The notes below the pieces were generated by a model. It did no database searches, had not been told where the DNA came from, and saw nothing but the letters and a program-made list of their open reading frames with translations. A program made the translations under genes and the position numbers. 34,708 bases of DNA from Occallatibacter sp. (lineage in GTDB: Bacteria > Acidobacteriota > Terriglobia > Terriglobales > Acidobacteriaceae). Positions 19,590 through 29,290 of this stretch are shown here, in pieces. Numbering within the stretch: position 1 is the first letter of the stretch; each line of letters begins with the position of its first letter. Where the stretch lies: contig JADGNO010000073.1 of NCBI GenBank assembly GCA_017883405.1, positions 1 through 34,708 of the forward strand. Direction: 5' to 3'.

Positions 19590-21266
19590 ATGCGTAAAGC
19601 CCATTTCGCCGGATTTGCGATGCTGATTGCACTTGTCGTCGTTCCCATGTGCGGGGCGACAACTGCAACGGTATCGGGGCTTGTGCGCAATTCGGCGGGT
19701 ACACCGCAGATTGGCGCCGAGGTTCAGTTATTGCGCCCGGATCTGACCGTAGTTGCCACCGTCTACACGGACGCAACTGGCCGGTTTAAATTCGCTTCAC
19801 TTTTTCCAGGACACTACTCGGTGAAAGCAATGGGCATGTCTTATCTGCCGGCGCTTCGCGAGAATGTGCGTGTCCGCACCGGAACAATCGTTGATCTTAC
19901 GCTGAACACACTGTACGAAGTGATGCAGTGGCTTCCAGCACAGCCCCGCGTGGGCAACAGCCAGCAGGACGACTGGGAGTGGACGCTGCGCTCGGCTGAG
20001 AACCGTCCATTGCTGCGCTGGCTTGAAGACGGTCCTTTGGTCGTCGTATCCGATGGCCCCGGTAGCACGCCCAAGCTCAAAGCGCGCCTGATGGCGACCG
20101 GCCAGGCAGGAACCTTTGGCGAGAGCGGCGAACGTATTTCCGCAACCTTAGAGAACACGCCCTCTAACAGCCGCGAACTGTTGGCTCGCGTCGATTTCGC
20201 TCCCAATACCGATGGCGCCATGGAATCGATGCTCGGCTTCCGCCAGGATCTTGGTTTTGCCGGATCTGTTCAGTCTGTCGCTGCAATTTCGATCAGTCCA
20301 GATGTGAATGGTCCCGATGGCGACGGGGGTACCAACGAAGCCGCATTGAGCGCTTGGGAGTCGATGCACCTTGGCGACGAGTTTGACCTCGAAGCCGGGT
20401 CAACCCAGGTAATCGGGCGTATGAACGCACAAGCGCCCAGCACGGTGATGGCGGCGCTGCCCAATGCCGCAATAACCTGGCATGGAAGCAATTCATCGGT
20501 CGGCTATCGTATGGCCACAGCGGTTCCAGGGGCTGTCAGGGACGATAATACTCGCGCCCAGGCGTGGCTGCCCGCCATGTCGGTCCGCGATGGCAACCTG
20601 GTTTTAGAGCGTGGCTTGCACCATGAGATTGGCTGGAGCCGCACCAAGGACAGCGGTGCCATGTCGGTCGTCTTCTTCTCCGACACGATCAAGAATCCCG
20701 TCCTCGAAGCCAGGGGAAACGCGGCGGCGGCTTACGGTGAGGCGCTCTTTGACAGCACCGGCAACCTGATGCGCGCGGCTGGGCCGAACTATTCAACGCA
20801 GGGAGTTGTCGCCAGCGTTCAGCATCGTTTGCCACGGGGAAATCAGGTTCGGGTCAGCTACGCCAATGGCAGCGCGCTCGTTATGCCGGCTCTGCCGCAC
20901 CCGGTGGCCATTTCGCAGGCCTTGGCGGCAGCGCGGCAGCGTCGCGCTGAGTCTTATTCAATTTCGCTTTCAGGCACTTTGGACGGAACCGGTACGCGGT
21001 GGCGCGCGAGCTATCGCTGGCAGCCCGAGGACACGATGACTGAGGTGGCTCCTTATACAATGGAGGCTATCTCGCCTTACCTGAATGTCCGAATTCGCCA
21101 GTCTCTGCACAGCAATCGCGATGGATCAAGCGGCATTGAAGCGTTGCTCGATGTGCAGAATCTGTTGGCGCAAGGCTACTGCCCCTACCTGATGAAAGAC
21201 GGCTCGATGCTGGTATTTGCCGAGCAGCAGCGCGGCATTCGCGGCGGCCTAGCCTTCACCTTCTAA
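19590..21266 (+). CDS. carboxypeptidase-regulatory-like domain protein with outer-membrane-barrel-like C-terminus
   Basis: ATVSGLVRNSAGTPQIGAEVQLLRPDLTVVATVYTDATGRFKFASLFPGHYSVKA domain; C-terminus SGIEALLDVQNLLAQGY...GIRGGLAFTF ends in an aromatic residue. Confidence 0.8.
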   Translation: MRKAHFAGFAMLIALVVVPMCGATTATVSGLVRNSAGTPQIGAEVQLLRPDLTVVATVYTDATGRFKFASLFPGHYSVKAMGMSYLPALRENVRVRTGTIVDLTLNTLYEVMQWLPAQPRVGNSQQDDWEWTLRSAENRPLLRWLEDGPLVVVSDGPGSTPKLKARLMATGQAGTFGESGERISATLENTPSNSRELLARVDFAPNTDGAMESMLGFRQDLGFAGSVQSVAAISISPDVNGPDGDGGTNEAALSAWESMHLGDEFDLEAGSTQVIGRMNAQAPSTVMAALPNAAITWHGSNSSVGYRMATAVPGAVRDDNTRAQAWLPAMSVRDGNLVLERGLHHEIGWSRTKDSGAMSVVFFSDTIKNPVLEARGNAAAAYGEALFDSTGNLMRAAGPNYSTQGVVASVQHRLPRGNQVRVSYANGSALVMPALPHPVAISQALAAARQRRAESYSISLSGTLDGTGTRWRASYRWQPEDTMTEVAPYTMEAISPYLNVRIRQSLHSNRDGSSGIEALLDVQNLLAQGYCPYLMKDGSMLVFAEQQRGIRGGLAFTF

Positions 21267-21411
21267 TCTCGCCACCTTATTCAACCCTTAGAACTTCAAT
21301 ACGGAAACGCGCAGCTTAATCACTTGCTGTGCGTGCGGGTGCAAACAAGTGTCATTCGCGTGTTGCGGGCGCGGGCAATTGTAATTAGATTTGTTGCGAG
21401 GTAATTCTGCA

Positions 21412-23016
21412 ATGCGCAAGACCCCAAGTACCTATCTGCTCGCCGTTCTCGTCTTCTTCTTCGCTATCAATTCCGCTTTCGCAGTTGAAGCTCCCCGAAT
21501 TGAAAAGAAGGATGGTCGCTATGCCCTGATGGTGGAGGGTCGTCCCTATCTCGTACTCGGCGGCCAGATTCACAACTCCAGTGCGTGGCCCAGCGAACTA
21601 CAGCAAGTGTGGGACTCGATGGCGGCGTTGCACGCCAATACCATTGAAGCGCCTGCTTACTGGGAGCAGATTGAAGCGCAGGAAGGGCATTTCGATTTCG
21701 GCAATGTCGATCAGCTGATCGAAGGCGCGCGGGCGCACAATCTGCACGTCATCCTGTTGTGGTTTGGCACGTGGAAGAACGGCAACATGCAGTACGCGCC
21801 GGTCTGGGTCAAGACCGATACGAAGCGTTTTCCGCGCACGATTCGCCCCGACGGTGTTCCTCTTGACGTGCTTTCTGCCAACTCTCGCACAACTCTGGAA
21901 GCGGACAAGGCCGCCTTCACATCGCTGATGCGCCACCTGAAGCAGATTGACGGCGATCAGCACACGATCCTGTTGGTACAGGTTGAGAACGAGTCGGGCG
22001 GCATTGGCAGCGTGCGCGATTTCTCCGCGGAATCGAACCGCGAGTTTGCGGGCAAAGTTCCCGCCGACTTGCTGACCGCGTCGGGCAAGCAGCCCGGCAC
22101 CTGGAGTCAGGTATTTGGCGAAGATGCGGACGAGGTTTTTCAGATCTACCACCAGGCGAAGTACATCAATGAAATCGCTGCGGCCGGTAAAAAGGAATTC
22201 GACATTCCGTGCTACATGAACGCGTGGCTGAGTCATGTGACCAACGAGTTGCCACAGCGACAGGTGTTTCTGCCGGGTATACAGTATCCAAGCGGCGGGG
22301 CAGTGCAGCGCTGGGTTGGCTTGTGGCGCGCGCTGGCGCCTGCGATTGACATGATCGCCCCAGACATTTACACCAGCGACTCGACTGAGTATCGCGACAC
22401 CATTCATGCCTATGCGCGGCCCGATAATCCGCTGATGATACCGGAGACCGGACGCAACGACGCATTCGCGAAATTCTTTTTCTATGCCTTAGGCAGCGGC
22501 ACGCTTGGATTTTCGCCGTTCGGAGTCGATCGAACCGGCTGGAACATTCTGGGCAACGAGCCGTGGTCAGCTCACGCTCGCAACTTTGAGCTCTTTGCGC
22601 CGATGAATCGCGAGATTGCGGCGCTCGAATTCGATGGCAAGCTCAAGACTGCCGTCGAGGAACCTGGGCAGGCGGAGCAGGAATTGGATTTCGGCGAGTG
22701 GCAGGCTATGGTGATGTTCGGTTTTCCGCAGCAGGATGGGCGTAAGGCTCCTGGCACCAAAGACGCGCACGGAGTGGCGCTGATTGCGCGCCTTGGCCCA
22801 GACGAGTTTCTGGTCGCGGGATTTGACTCAAGCATTCGCTTTCATGTGCCGGGGCAACTTCCGTTCATTCGTTCGCAGGTTCTTACTGCCGAAGAAGGCG
22901 GCTACGTCAACGGCGAGTGGAAGGCCAAGCGGCTTTTAAATGGCGATGAAGTTGACCGCGGTATTTCGTTCCACGCGCAACCGACAGTAGTGCGCGTGCG
23001 CATGGGCAAGTTCTAA
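21412..23016 (+). CDS. GH35-like / DUF5597-type glycoside hydrolase (putative beta-galactosidase), secreted
   Basis: signal peptide, YLVLGGQIHNSSAWPSELQQVWDSMAALHANTIEAPAYWEQIEAQEGHFDFGNVDQLIEGARAHNLHVILLWFGTWKNG, LVQVENESGGIG. Confidence 0.88.
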   Translation: MRKTPSTYLLAVLVFFFAINSAFAVEAPRIEKKDGRYALMVEGRPYLVLGGQIHNSSAWPSELQQVWDSMAALHANTIEAPAYWEQIEAQEGHFDFGNVDQLIEGARAHNLHVILLWFGTWKNGNMQYAPVWVKTDTKRFPRTIRPDGVPLDVLSANSRTTLEADKAAFTSLMRHLKQIDGDQHTILLVQVENESGGIGSVRDFSAESNREFAGKVPADLLTASGKQPGTWSQVFGEDADEVFQIYHQAKYINEIAAAGKKEFDIPCYMNAWLSHVTNELPQRQVFLPGIQYPSGGAVQRWVGLWRALAPAIDMIAPDIYTSDSTEYRDTIHAYARPDNPLMIPETGRNDAFAKFFFYALGSGTLGFSPFGVDRTGWNILGNEPWSAHARNFELFAPMNREIAALEFDGKLKTAVEEPGQAEQELDFGEWQAMVMFGFPQQDGRKAPGTKDAHGVALIARLGPDEFLVAGFDSSIRFHVPGQLPFIRSQVLTAEEGGYVNGEWKAKRLLNGDEVDRGISFHAQPTVVRVRMGKF

Positions 23017-23041
23017 ACGGCAACGTATCCGAAAGGGAATC

Positions 23042-23908
23042 ATGAGCAACGGAAAAATCAGCCGTCGCACGGCCCTCAAGTCTGGCCTGGCGGTTTCGGC
23101 GCTTGCATCCTGGCCGGGCATCGCGATTGCGGAAGATGCGGCGGCGACGAAGAAGCGCATCCGCCAGAGTGTCTGTCGCTGGTGCTACCAGAAGATGCCG
23201 ATTGACGATCTATGCGCTGCTGCTGCACAGATGGGCCTGTTCGGCATTGACCTGCTCAATCCCGATGAATACGAAGTGCCACGCCGGCACGGACTCATCT
23301 GCACCATGGGCTACGCGGATGCGGGCACGATACCGGAGGCGATGAACCGCACCGAGCATCACGCCGCCATTGAAACCGCGCTAAGAACCAACATTCCTCT
23401 TGCGGCTAAAGCCGGCATTCCGAATGTCATCACCTTCTCCGGTAACCGCAAAGGCATGTCCGACGATGAAGGCGCGCGCAACACGATAGCCGGGCTTAAT
23501 CGCGTCAAGAAAATTGCTGAAGAAAATAGCGTCGTCATTTGTCTTGAATTGCTGAACAGCAAAGTCAATCACCCCGACTATATGTGCGACCACACCGCAT
23601 GGGGCGTGCGGGTGGTAGAGGAAGTGAATTCGCCAAATGTGAAGCTGCTGTACGACGTCTATCACATGCAAATTATGGAAGGCGACCTGATCGCTACGAT
23701 CAAGAAGAATATTGCATGGATCGGCCACTTCCATACGGGTGGCGTACCGGGCCGTCACGAACTTGATGAAACACAGGAAGTACAGTGGGACGGCGTAATG
23801 AGGGCCATTCTAGAAACGGGGTATAGAGGTTACGTTGCGCACGAATTTTTGCCGGTACACGATCCTATGAGCAGCCTGCGTGCGGCTGTGAAGTTATGCG
23901 ACGTTTAG
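23042..23908 (+). CDS. hydroxypyruvate isomerase-like TIM-barrel protein with Tat signal
   Basis: MSNGKISRRTALKSGLAVSALASWPGIAIA; VICLELLNSKVNHPDYMCDHTAWGVRVVEEVNSPNVKLLYDVYHMQIMEGDLIATIKKNIAWIGHFHTGGVPGRHELDE. Confidence 0.92.
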   Translation: MSNGKISRRTALKSGLAVSALASWPGIAIAEDAAATKKRIRQSVCRWCYQKMPIDDLCAAAAQMGLFGIDLLNPDEYEVPRRHGLICTMGYADAGTIPEAMNRTEHHAAIETALRTNIPLAAKAGIPNVITFSGNRKGMSDDEGARNTIAGLNRVKKIAEENSVVICLELLNSKVNHPDYMCDHTAWGVRVVEEVNSPNVKLLYDVYHMQIMEGDLIATIKKNIAWIGHFHTGGVPGRHELDETQEVQWDGVMRAILETGYRGYVAHEFLPVHDPMSSLRAAVKLCDV

Positions 23909-23952
23909 GTCTGCCATTTAAAATCTGATCTACCTGAGGATTTCAAAACAAA

Positions 23953-24990
23953 ATGAAGTCGCTGCTCCTTACCGAATACAATCACCTTGAAATAACCGAT
24001 ATGCCACGGCCCAACGCCGGCCCTGGCGAAGTGCTGGTGCGCGTTGAAGCTTGCGGCATCTGCGGCAGCGACGTACACGGCCTGGATGGTTCAACCGGCC
24101 GGCGCATTCCGCCCATCGTCATGGGACACGAAGCCGCCGGAACAGTTGAAGCTGTTGGCGAGGGCGTCACCCGGTTTGCCAAGGGCGATCGCGTCACATT
24201 CGACTCGACTGTTTATTGCGGCGAGTGTCCGTACTGCAAAAGCGGCCAAATCAATCTCTGCGATAACCGCGAAGTGATCGGCGTATCCGAGGGGAACTAT
24301 CGTCGTCATGGCGCTTTTGCCGAGTACGTGGTCATCCCGGATCGCATTATGTATCCGCTGCCTGCCGATTTTCCATTTGAAGAAGCCGCGATGCTCGAAG
24401 CAGTTTCCGTCGCCATGCACGGGGTAAAAGTATCGCCCATCGTCGGCGGCGAGACGGCGCTCGTTATCGGAGCCGGCATGATCGGCCTGCTCACGCTGCA
24501 AGCAGCGAAGGCAGCGGGTTGCGAGCGCGTTTTCATTTCAGATGTTGACGAATCGCGACTGAATCTCGCCCGCCAGATTGGCGCGGATGAAATTCTGCAT
24601 TGCTCCGGCGCTGAGCTTCTGACGGAAATCAAGCGGCTCACGAATGGTCGCAGCGTCGACGTCGCGCTTGAAGCTGTGGGGTTGAATCAGACCGTAGCCA
24701 GTGCGATCGACTGTGCGCGCAAAGGCGGCACCGTGACTCTGATCGGTAATGTTTCGCCTGAAGTCACGCTGCCGCTGCAAAAAGTGGTTGTGAAGCAGCT
24801 CAAGTTGCAGGGCTCCTGCGCATCTTCAGGCGAATACCCTGAGGCCATCGAACTCATTGCCGCAGGCAAGATCAAAGTCAAGCCGCTCATTACTGCTGTG
24901 GCGAGCCTTGAAGAAGGTCCGCGCTGGTTTGACCGCCTTCATTCGCGCGAGCCCAATCTTATGAAGATCGTACTTTCCCCGAGGGTTTAA
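23953..24990 (+). CDS. zinc-dependent alcohol/polyol dehydrogenase (MDR family)
   Basis: VEACGICGSDVHGLDG, MGHEAAGTVEAVGEGVTRFAKGDRV, CGECPYCKSGQINLC structural Zn, ALVIGAGMIGLLTLQAAKAAG. Confidence 0.95.
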   Translation: MKSLLLTEYNHLEITDMPRPNAGPGEVLVRVEACGICGSDVHGLDGSTGRRIPPIVMGHEAAGTVEAVGEGVTRFAKGDRVTFDSTVYCGECPYCKSGQINLCDNREVIGVSEGNYRRHGAFAEYVVIPDRIMYPLPADFPFEEAAMLEAVSVAMHGVKVSPIVGGETALVIGAGMIGLLTLQAAKAAGCERVFISDVDESRLNLARQIGADEILHCSGAELLTEIKRLTNGRSVDVALEAVGLNQTVASAIDCARKGGTVTLIGNVSPEVTLPLQKVVVKQLKLQGSCASSGEYPEAIELIAAGKIKVKPLITAVASLEEGPRWFDRLHSREPNLMKIVLSPRV

Positions 24991-25781
24991 TGAGCGACGC
25001 ACTTTTCGATCTTGGCGGCCAAGTTGCCATTGTTACCGGAACCAGCCGCGGACTGGGTCAATATCTTGCGCGGGCGCTGGCCAGGGCCGGCGCAGACCTC
25101 ATCATCACCAGCCGCACGCTCGATTCACTTGCTGAGTTTGAGAAAGAGATCAGAGCACTCGGGCGTCGCGTGGTGTCGCTTGAGCTCGACGTTACAGATG
25201 AGCAAAGCATCGACAAGATGGCGCGCGATGCTGAAGCTGCCTACGGGCAGATTCACATTCTTGTGAACAACGCGGGCTGCAATCGCCGCAAGCTGGCGCT
25301 TGAAGTTACATGGGACGATTGGAACACTGTTCTGGATACAAACCTTCGCGGCAGTTTTTTTGTTGCGCAGGGCATTGCCCGCGGCATGACCGCGCAAGGC
25401 TACGGCCGGATCATCAACATCGGCTCCGTTACTTGCGTTGCAGGTTATGCGGGCCTGGCGCCGTACGGCGCAAGCCGCGGCGGTGTTCGACAATTGACGA
25501 TGAGTCTTGCCGCCGACTGGGGCAAATATGGCGTGACTGTGAATTGTCTTGCGCCCGGCTGGTTCAAAACCGAGCAGAGTCGCGTGCTCTATGAGGATGA
25601 GGGCTGGGTCGACTACCTTACCGAGCGAATTCCCCTTGCACGCCCAGGCCGGCCGAACGACCTGGACGGCGCAGTTGTTTTTCTAGCTTCTGAGTCAAGC
25701 CGCTATGTGACCGGACAAACGCTGCTGATAGATGGCGGAATATCGACGGGCGCATTGCGAGCATTGCCTAAGAGCAAATAG
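24990..25781 (+). CDS. SDR family oxidoreductase (gluconate 5-dehydrogenase-like)
   Basis: AIVTGTSRGLGQYLARALARAGA, NNAGCNRR, YGASRGG catalytic region, C-terminal SSRYVTGQTLLIDGGIS; start overlaps the preceding stop (TAATG). Confidence 0.93.
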   Translation: MSDALFDLGGQVAIVTGTSRGLGQYLARALARAGADLIITSRTLDSLAEFEKEIRALGRRVVSLELDVTDEQSIDKMARDAEAAYGQIHILVNNAGCNRRKLALEVTWDDWNTVLDTNLRGSFFVAQGIARGMTAQGYGRIINIGSVTCVAGYAGLAPYGASRGGVRQLTMSLAADWGKYGVTVNCLAPGWFKTEQSRVLYEDEGWVDYLTERIPLARPGRPNDLDGAVVFLASESSRYVTGQTLLIDGGISTGALRALPKSK

Positions 25782-25855
25782 CGCGGGCCCCAGTCTGCCG
25801 AGTTTCTGCTTAAGAAGAACAGCAAGATCGATAAACATGAGCTGGACGAATTGAA

Positions 25856-28800
25856 ATGATGAGTCGCAGATCGAGTGTGGCTGCTCTACTGGCTTTTGTG
25901 TGTCTGTCAACGTGCAGCGTTGTGGCGCAAACGTCCGCAGCTGCGCCTCCAACGGTGCCTTCTGTTGAGGAATTGCTGCGCGGCTTTCAGGATCCGCCAA
26001 ACAGCGCGCGCCCGCGCGTGTGGTGGCACTGGATGAACGGCAACATTGCGCCAGAAGGCATCAAGCTCGATCTCAATTGGATGCATTCTGTCGGGCTTGG
26101 CGGAGTAACAATTTTTGAAGGCGCGATTTCTACGCCGCAGGTTGTGCCCAAGCGGCTCATCTTTATGACGCCCGAATGGAAACAGGCGTTCAACTACGCC
26201 GTCACCACGGCACGCGGGCTCGATATGGAAGTGGCCATCGCCAGTTCTCCGGGCTGGAGTGAAACGGGCGGCCCGTGGGTTCCGGCGGCACAGGGCATGA
26301 AGAAGATGGTGTGGAGCGCAACGCGTGTCGAAGGTGGTCAGCCCTTCACCGGCACGCTGCCGCATCCTCCGCAAGTGGACGGCACATTTCAGAATTTCCA
26401 GGTGCCGGGACGTCGCGGCCCCGATGGAAAGGTCGTAGTTCCACCGGAATATTACGGCGATGTCACGGTAGTAGCCTACAAGACTCCCGACGACGACAAG
26501 ACGCAGGCAGAGCTTAACCCGCAGATCACGGCGAGCTCGGGTTCTCTGAACGTTGCCGCCTTGTCTGATGGAGATGTGAATACCGTCGCGCTCGAGCTTG
26601 CATCCGCACAGCAGCCTGGCGAGTCGTGGCTGCAATTCGATTACGGCCATCCGCAGAGGATCCAGGCGTTGACGCTGGCCGATCTCGATGGCATCATCAG
26701 CGTTTTCGATCACGATTCGAATAATGTTCCGTCATGGATTGAATCCAGCGACGACGGTGCAGAGTTCCACAAGATCGCCGACATTCCTTTCAGCAGCCTG
26801 GTGCAGCGCACGGTTTCTTTCAATGCCGTTACGGCGCGCTACTTACGAATTGTGTTTCCAAGTGGCGCCGGAAGGCAGCGCATTACTGAAGCGGTATTCT
26901 CCAGCGGCGCGCGCGTCAATCAATTTGAAAAGCGTGCGGGCTACGCCAATGCGAGGGACTTTTATGCCATCACAGATCCGGATGTTGCGCCGGAATCCAT
27001 CGTCGTGCAGCAGGACGTGGTGGACCTGACCGGCAAAATGCAGCCCGACGGACGGCTGGACTGGACGCCGCCCGCAGGCCGATGGGTGATCCTCCGCATC
27101 GGTTATTCGCTGACCGGACATGAAAATGGACCCGCGCCTGCAGAGGCCACAGGACTTGAAGTCGACAAGTTCAATCGCGAATATGTGAAGAACTATGTTG
27201 ACGGCTACTTGAAGATGTATGCCGGTACGGTGGGCGACAGCAAGATGGGTAAGGACGGGATCTCCTTCATGCTGACGGACAGCATCGAAGTGGGCCCGCA
27301 AAACTGGACCGACAACATGCTCGACGAGTTCCAGAAGCGCCGCGGTTACGATGCGCGCCCATGGCTGCCCGCGCTGACCGGTGTGGTCATTAAAAGTGCT
27401 GCCGACACGGAGCGTTTTCTGTGGGATTTTCGCCGCACTATCGGCCAGCTACTGGCGGAGAATCATTACGGCGCGATCGCTGAGGAACTGCACGGGCACG
27501 GTCTCAACTATTACGGAGAAGCATTGGAGCAGCATCGTCCGTCGCTCGGCGACGATATGGAGATGCGCAGCAAGACCGACATTCCCATGGGCGCAATGTG
27601 GACGTGGGCCGGCGCGCCAGGGCCTGAGGCTTCGTATCTGGCTGATCTGCGCGGTGCGGCATCTGTAGCGCACATCTACGGACAAAATATTGTTGGGGCA
27701 GAGTCAATGACCTCACGCGGTCCTGCATGGTCGTTCTCGCCCAACAATCTTAAGACGGTTGCTGACCTTGAATTTGCGCTGGGCGTGAATCGCTTTCAGA
27801 TTCACGAGTCCTCGCATCAGCCACTTGTTGACATGGCACCCGGCCTCACGCTTGGGCCGTACGGAGTCTGGTTCAATCGCAACGATACCTGGGCCAGTGA
27901 AGCAACGCCGTGGGTCGACTATCTGGCGCGTTGCTCATACATGCTGCAGCAAGGCCATTACTATGCGGACGTAGCGTACTTCTACGGAGAGGAAGGCCCA
28001 TTAACCGCCGTCTTTGGTTGGAAGGCTGCGCAAGATTTGCCTGAAGGATACGCATTTGACTTCGTTAACAGCGATGTGATTTTGAATCATCTCTCGTTCT
28101 CTGACGGAAGACTGATTACACCCGGCGGCACGAGTTATCGCATTCTTTATCTGGGCGGCCGCAGCCAGCGCATGACGCTGCCAGTGCTTGAGCAACTCGC
28201 AAGTCTGGCGCGCCAGGGCGCAGTTATCGTCGGCAACAAGCCGGTCGATTCACCAAGTCTCGCTGACGATGAAGTGCGTTTTCACAAACTCGCCGACAGA
28301 CTCTTCGGCCGTGGGACGCCGCTTGCCGGCACCGTGCACAAGCTTGGCAAGGGACGCGTTTATGTTGGCATGTCTGCAAACGAAGTGCTCAAGGCGCTCG
28401 AAACTCCGCAGGACTTCGAGTACAGCAAGCCTGCCGCTGATACGAATCTGATGTTTGTGCATCGCAAGCTCGGCGACGGTGAAATATATTTTGTCGATAA
28501 TCGCAACGATCGTGTCGAACGCGTTGACGCCACGTTCAATGTCGAAGGCAAAGCGCCCGAGTTGTGGGACCCGGCGACGGGCAAAGCTACGGCTATCGCA
28601 TACAAAGTTGCAGAGGGCCGTACTACTATTCCGCTGCAACTCGACCCGAACGGATCGACTTTTGTCACCTTCATCAAACCGTCAACTGAAACGTCGCTCG
28701 AACTGCCGGCGCCACCGGAGACGCAGCTTTCGTCGCTCGATGCAATGTTGAACAGCAATTGGAAGGTAAGTTTTCAGCCGGGCCGCGGCGCGCCAGAGTC

Positions 28801-29224
28801 GGCGGATTTCGATCATTTGGCTTCATGGAGCGAGAATGCGAACGATGGCATCCGCTACTTCTCCGGGACCGCAACGTATTCACGCACGTTCAACATGCCT
28901 GAAGCGACGATCAATTCGGGCGCACACTATTGGCTCGATCTTGGCAGTGTGAGAGAAGTAGCGGAAGTGGCGGTCAACGGCAAGTACTTCGGCATTCTTT
29001 GGAAGACTCCGTTCAAAGTGGATGTGACGGAAGCCCTCAAGCCCGGAAGCAACACGCTCCTCATTCAAATCACGAACTTGTGGGTCAATCGTCTGATCGG
29101 CGATCAGCAACCTTACGCCGTGAGGAAGTACACCTTCACCGACTTTGCGCCTTACAAGGCGGATTCGCCGCTTCTGCCTTCGGGCCTGCTGGGCCCAGTG
29201 CGAATGAGCGTTACACCGCGTTAG
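25856..29224 (+). CDS. GH106-type alpha-L-rhamnosidase-like glycosyl hydrolase, secreted
   Basis: signal peptide, RPRVWWHWMNGNIAPEGIKLDLNWMHSVGLGGVTIFEGAI, ASSPGWSETGGPWVPAAQGMKKMVWS, YYGEALEQHRPSLGDDMEMRSKTDIPMGAMW, C-terminal galactose-binding-like domain (YWLDLGSVREVAEVAVNGKYFGILWKTPF). Confidence 0.9.
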   Translation: MMSRRSSVAALLAFVCLSTCSVVAQTSAAAPPTVPSVEELLRGFQDPPNSARPRVWWHWMNGNIAPEGIKLDLNWMHSVGLGGVTIFEGAISTPQVVPKRLIFMTPEWKQAFNYAVTTARGLDMEVAIASSPGWSETGGPWVPAAQGMKKMVWSATRVEGGQPFTGTLPHPPQVDGTFQNFQVPGRRGPDGKVVVPPEYYGDVTVVAYKTPDDDKTQAELNPQITASSGSLNVAALSDGDVNTVALELASAQQPGESWLQFDYGHPQRIQALTLADLDGIISVFDHDSNNVPSWIESSDDGAEFHKIADIPFSSLVQRTVSFNAVTARYLRIVFPSGAGRQRITEAVFSSGARVNQFEKRAGYANARDFYAITDPDVAPESIVVQQDVVDLTGKMQPDGRLDWTPPAGRWVILRIGYSLTGHENGPAPAEATGLEVDKFNREYVKNYVDGYLKMYAGTVGDSKMGKDGISFMLTDSIEVGPQNWTDNMLDEFQKRRGYDARPWLPALTGVVIKSAADTERFLWDFRRTIGQLLAENHYGAIAEELHGHGLNYYGEALEQHRPSLGDDMEMRSKTDIPMGAMWTWAGAPGPEASYLADLRGAASVAHIYGQNIVGAESMTSRGPAWSFSPNNLKTVADLEFALGVNRFQIHESSHQPLVDMAPGLTLGPYGVWFNRNDTWASEATPWVDYLARCSYMLQQGHYYADVAYFYGEEGPLTAVFGWKAAQDLPEGYAFDFVNSDVILNHLSFSDGRLITPGGTSYRILYLGGRSQRMTLPVLEQLASLARQGAVIVGNKPVDSPSLADDEVRFHKLADRLFGRGTPLAGTVHKLGKGRVYVGMSANEVLKALETPQDFEYSKPAADTNLMFVHRKLGDGEIYFVDNRNDRVERVDATFNVEGKAPELWDPATGKATAIAYKVAEGRTTIPLQLDPNGSTFVTFIKPSTETSLELPAPPETQLSSLDAMLNSNWKVSFQPGRGAPESADFDHLASWSENANDGIRYFSGTATYSRTFNMPEATINSGAHYWLDLGSVREVAEVAVNGKYFGILWKTPFKVDVTEALKPGSNTLLIQITNLWVNRLIGDQQPYAVRKYTFTDFAPYKADSPLLPSGLLGPVRMSVTPR

Positions 29225-29235
29225 AATTTGGCGTC

Positions 29236-29287
29236 GCACAAAAATAATGGCCGCGCTTCTTAGGGGGCGCGGCCTTCATTTTTGTGC
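29236..29287. terminator. symmetrical bidirectional intrinsic terminator between convergent GH106 and S53 peptidase genes
   Basis: GCACAAAAAT-aa-tGGCCGCGC-ttcttagggg-GCGCGGCC-ttc-ATTTTTGTGC: nested stems with A-tract and T-tract on both flanks. Confidence 0.88.
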
Positions 29288-29290
29288 GGC

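Noticed and set aside
21598-22407. 269 aa minus-strand ORF
   Set aside because: Antisense to the well-supported GH35/DUF5597-like gene; composition typical of a reverse-strand shadow in GC-rich coding DNA.
25907-26713. 268 aa minus-strand ORF
   Set aside because: Antisense shadow of the GH106 gene; Arg/His/Cys-rich with no recognisable domain.
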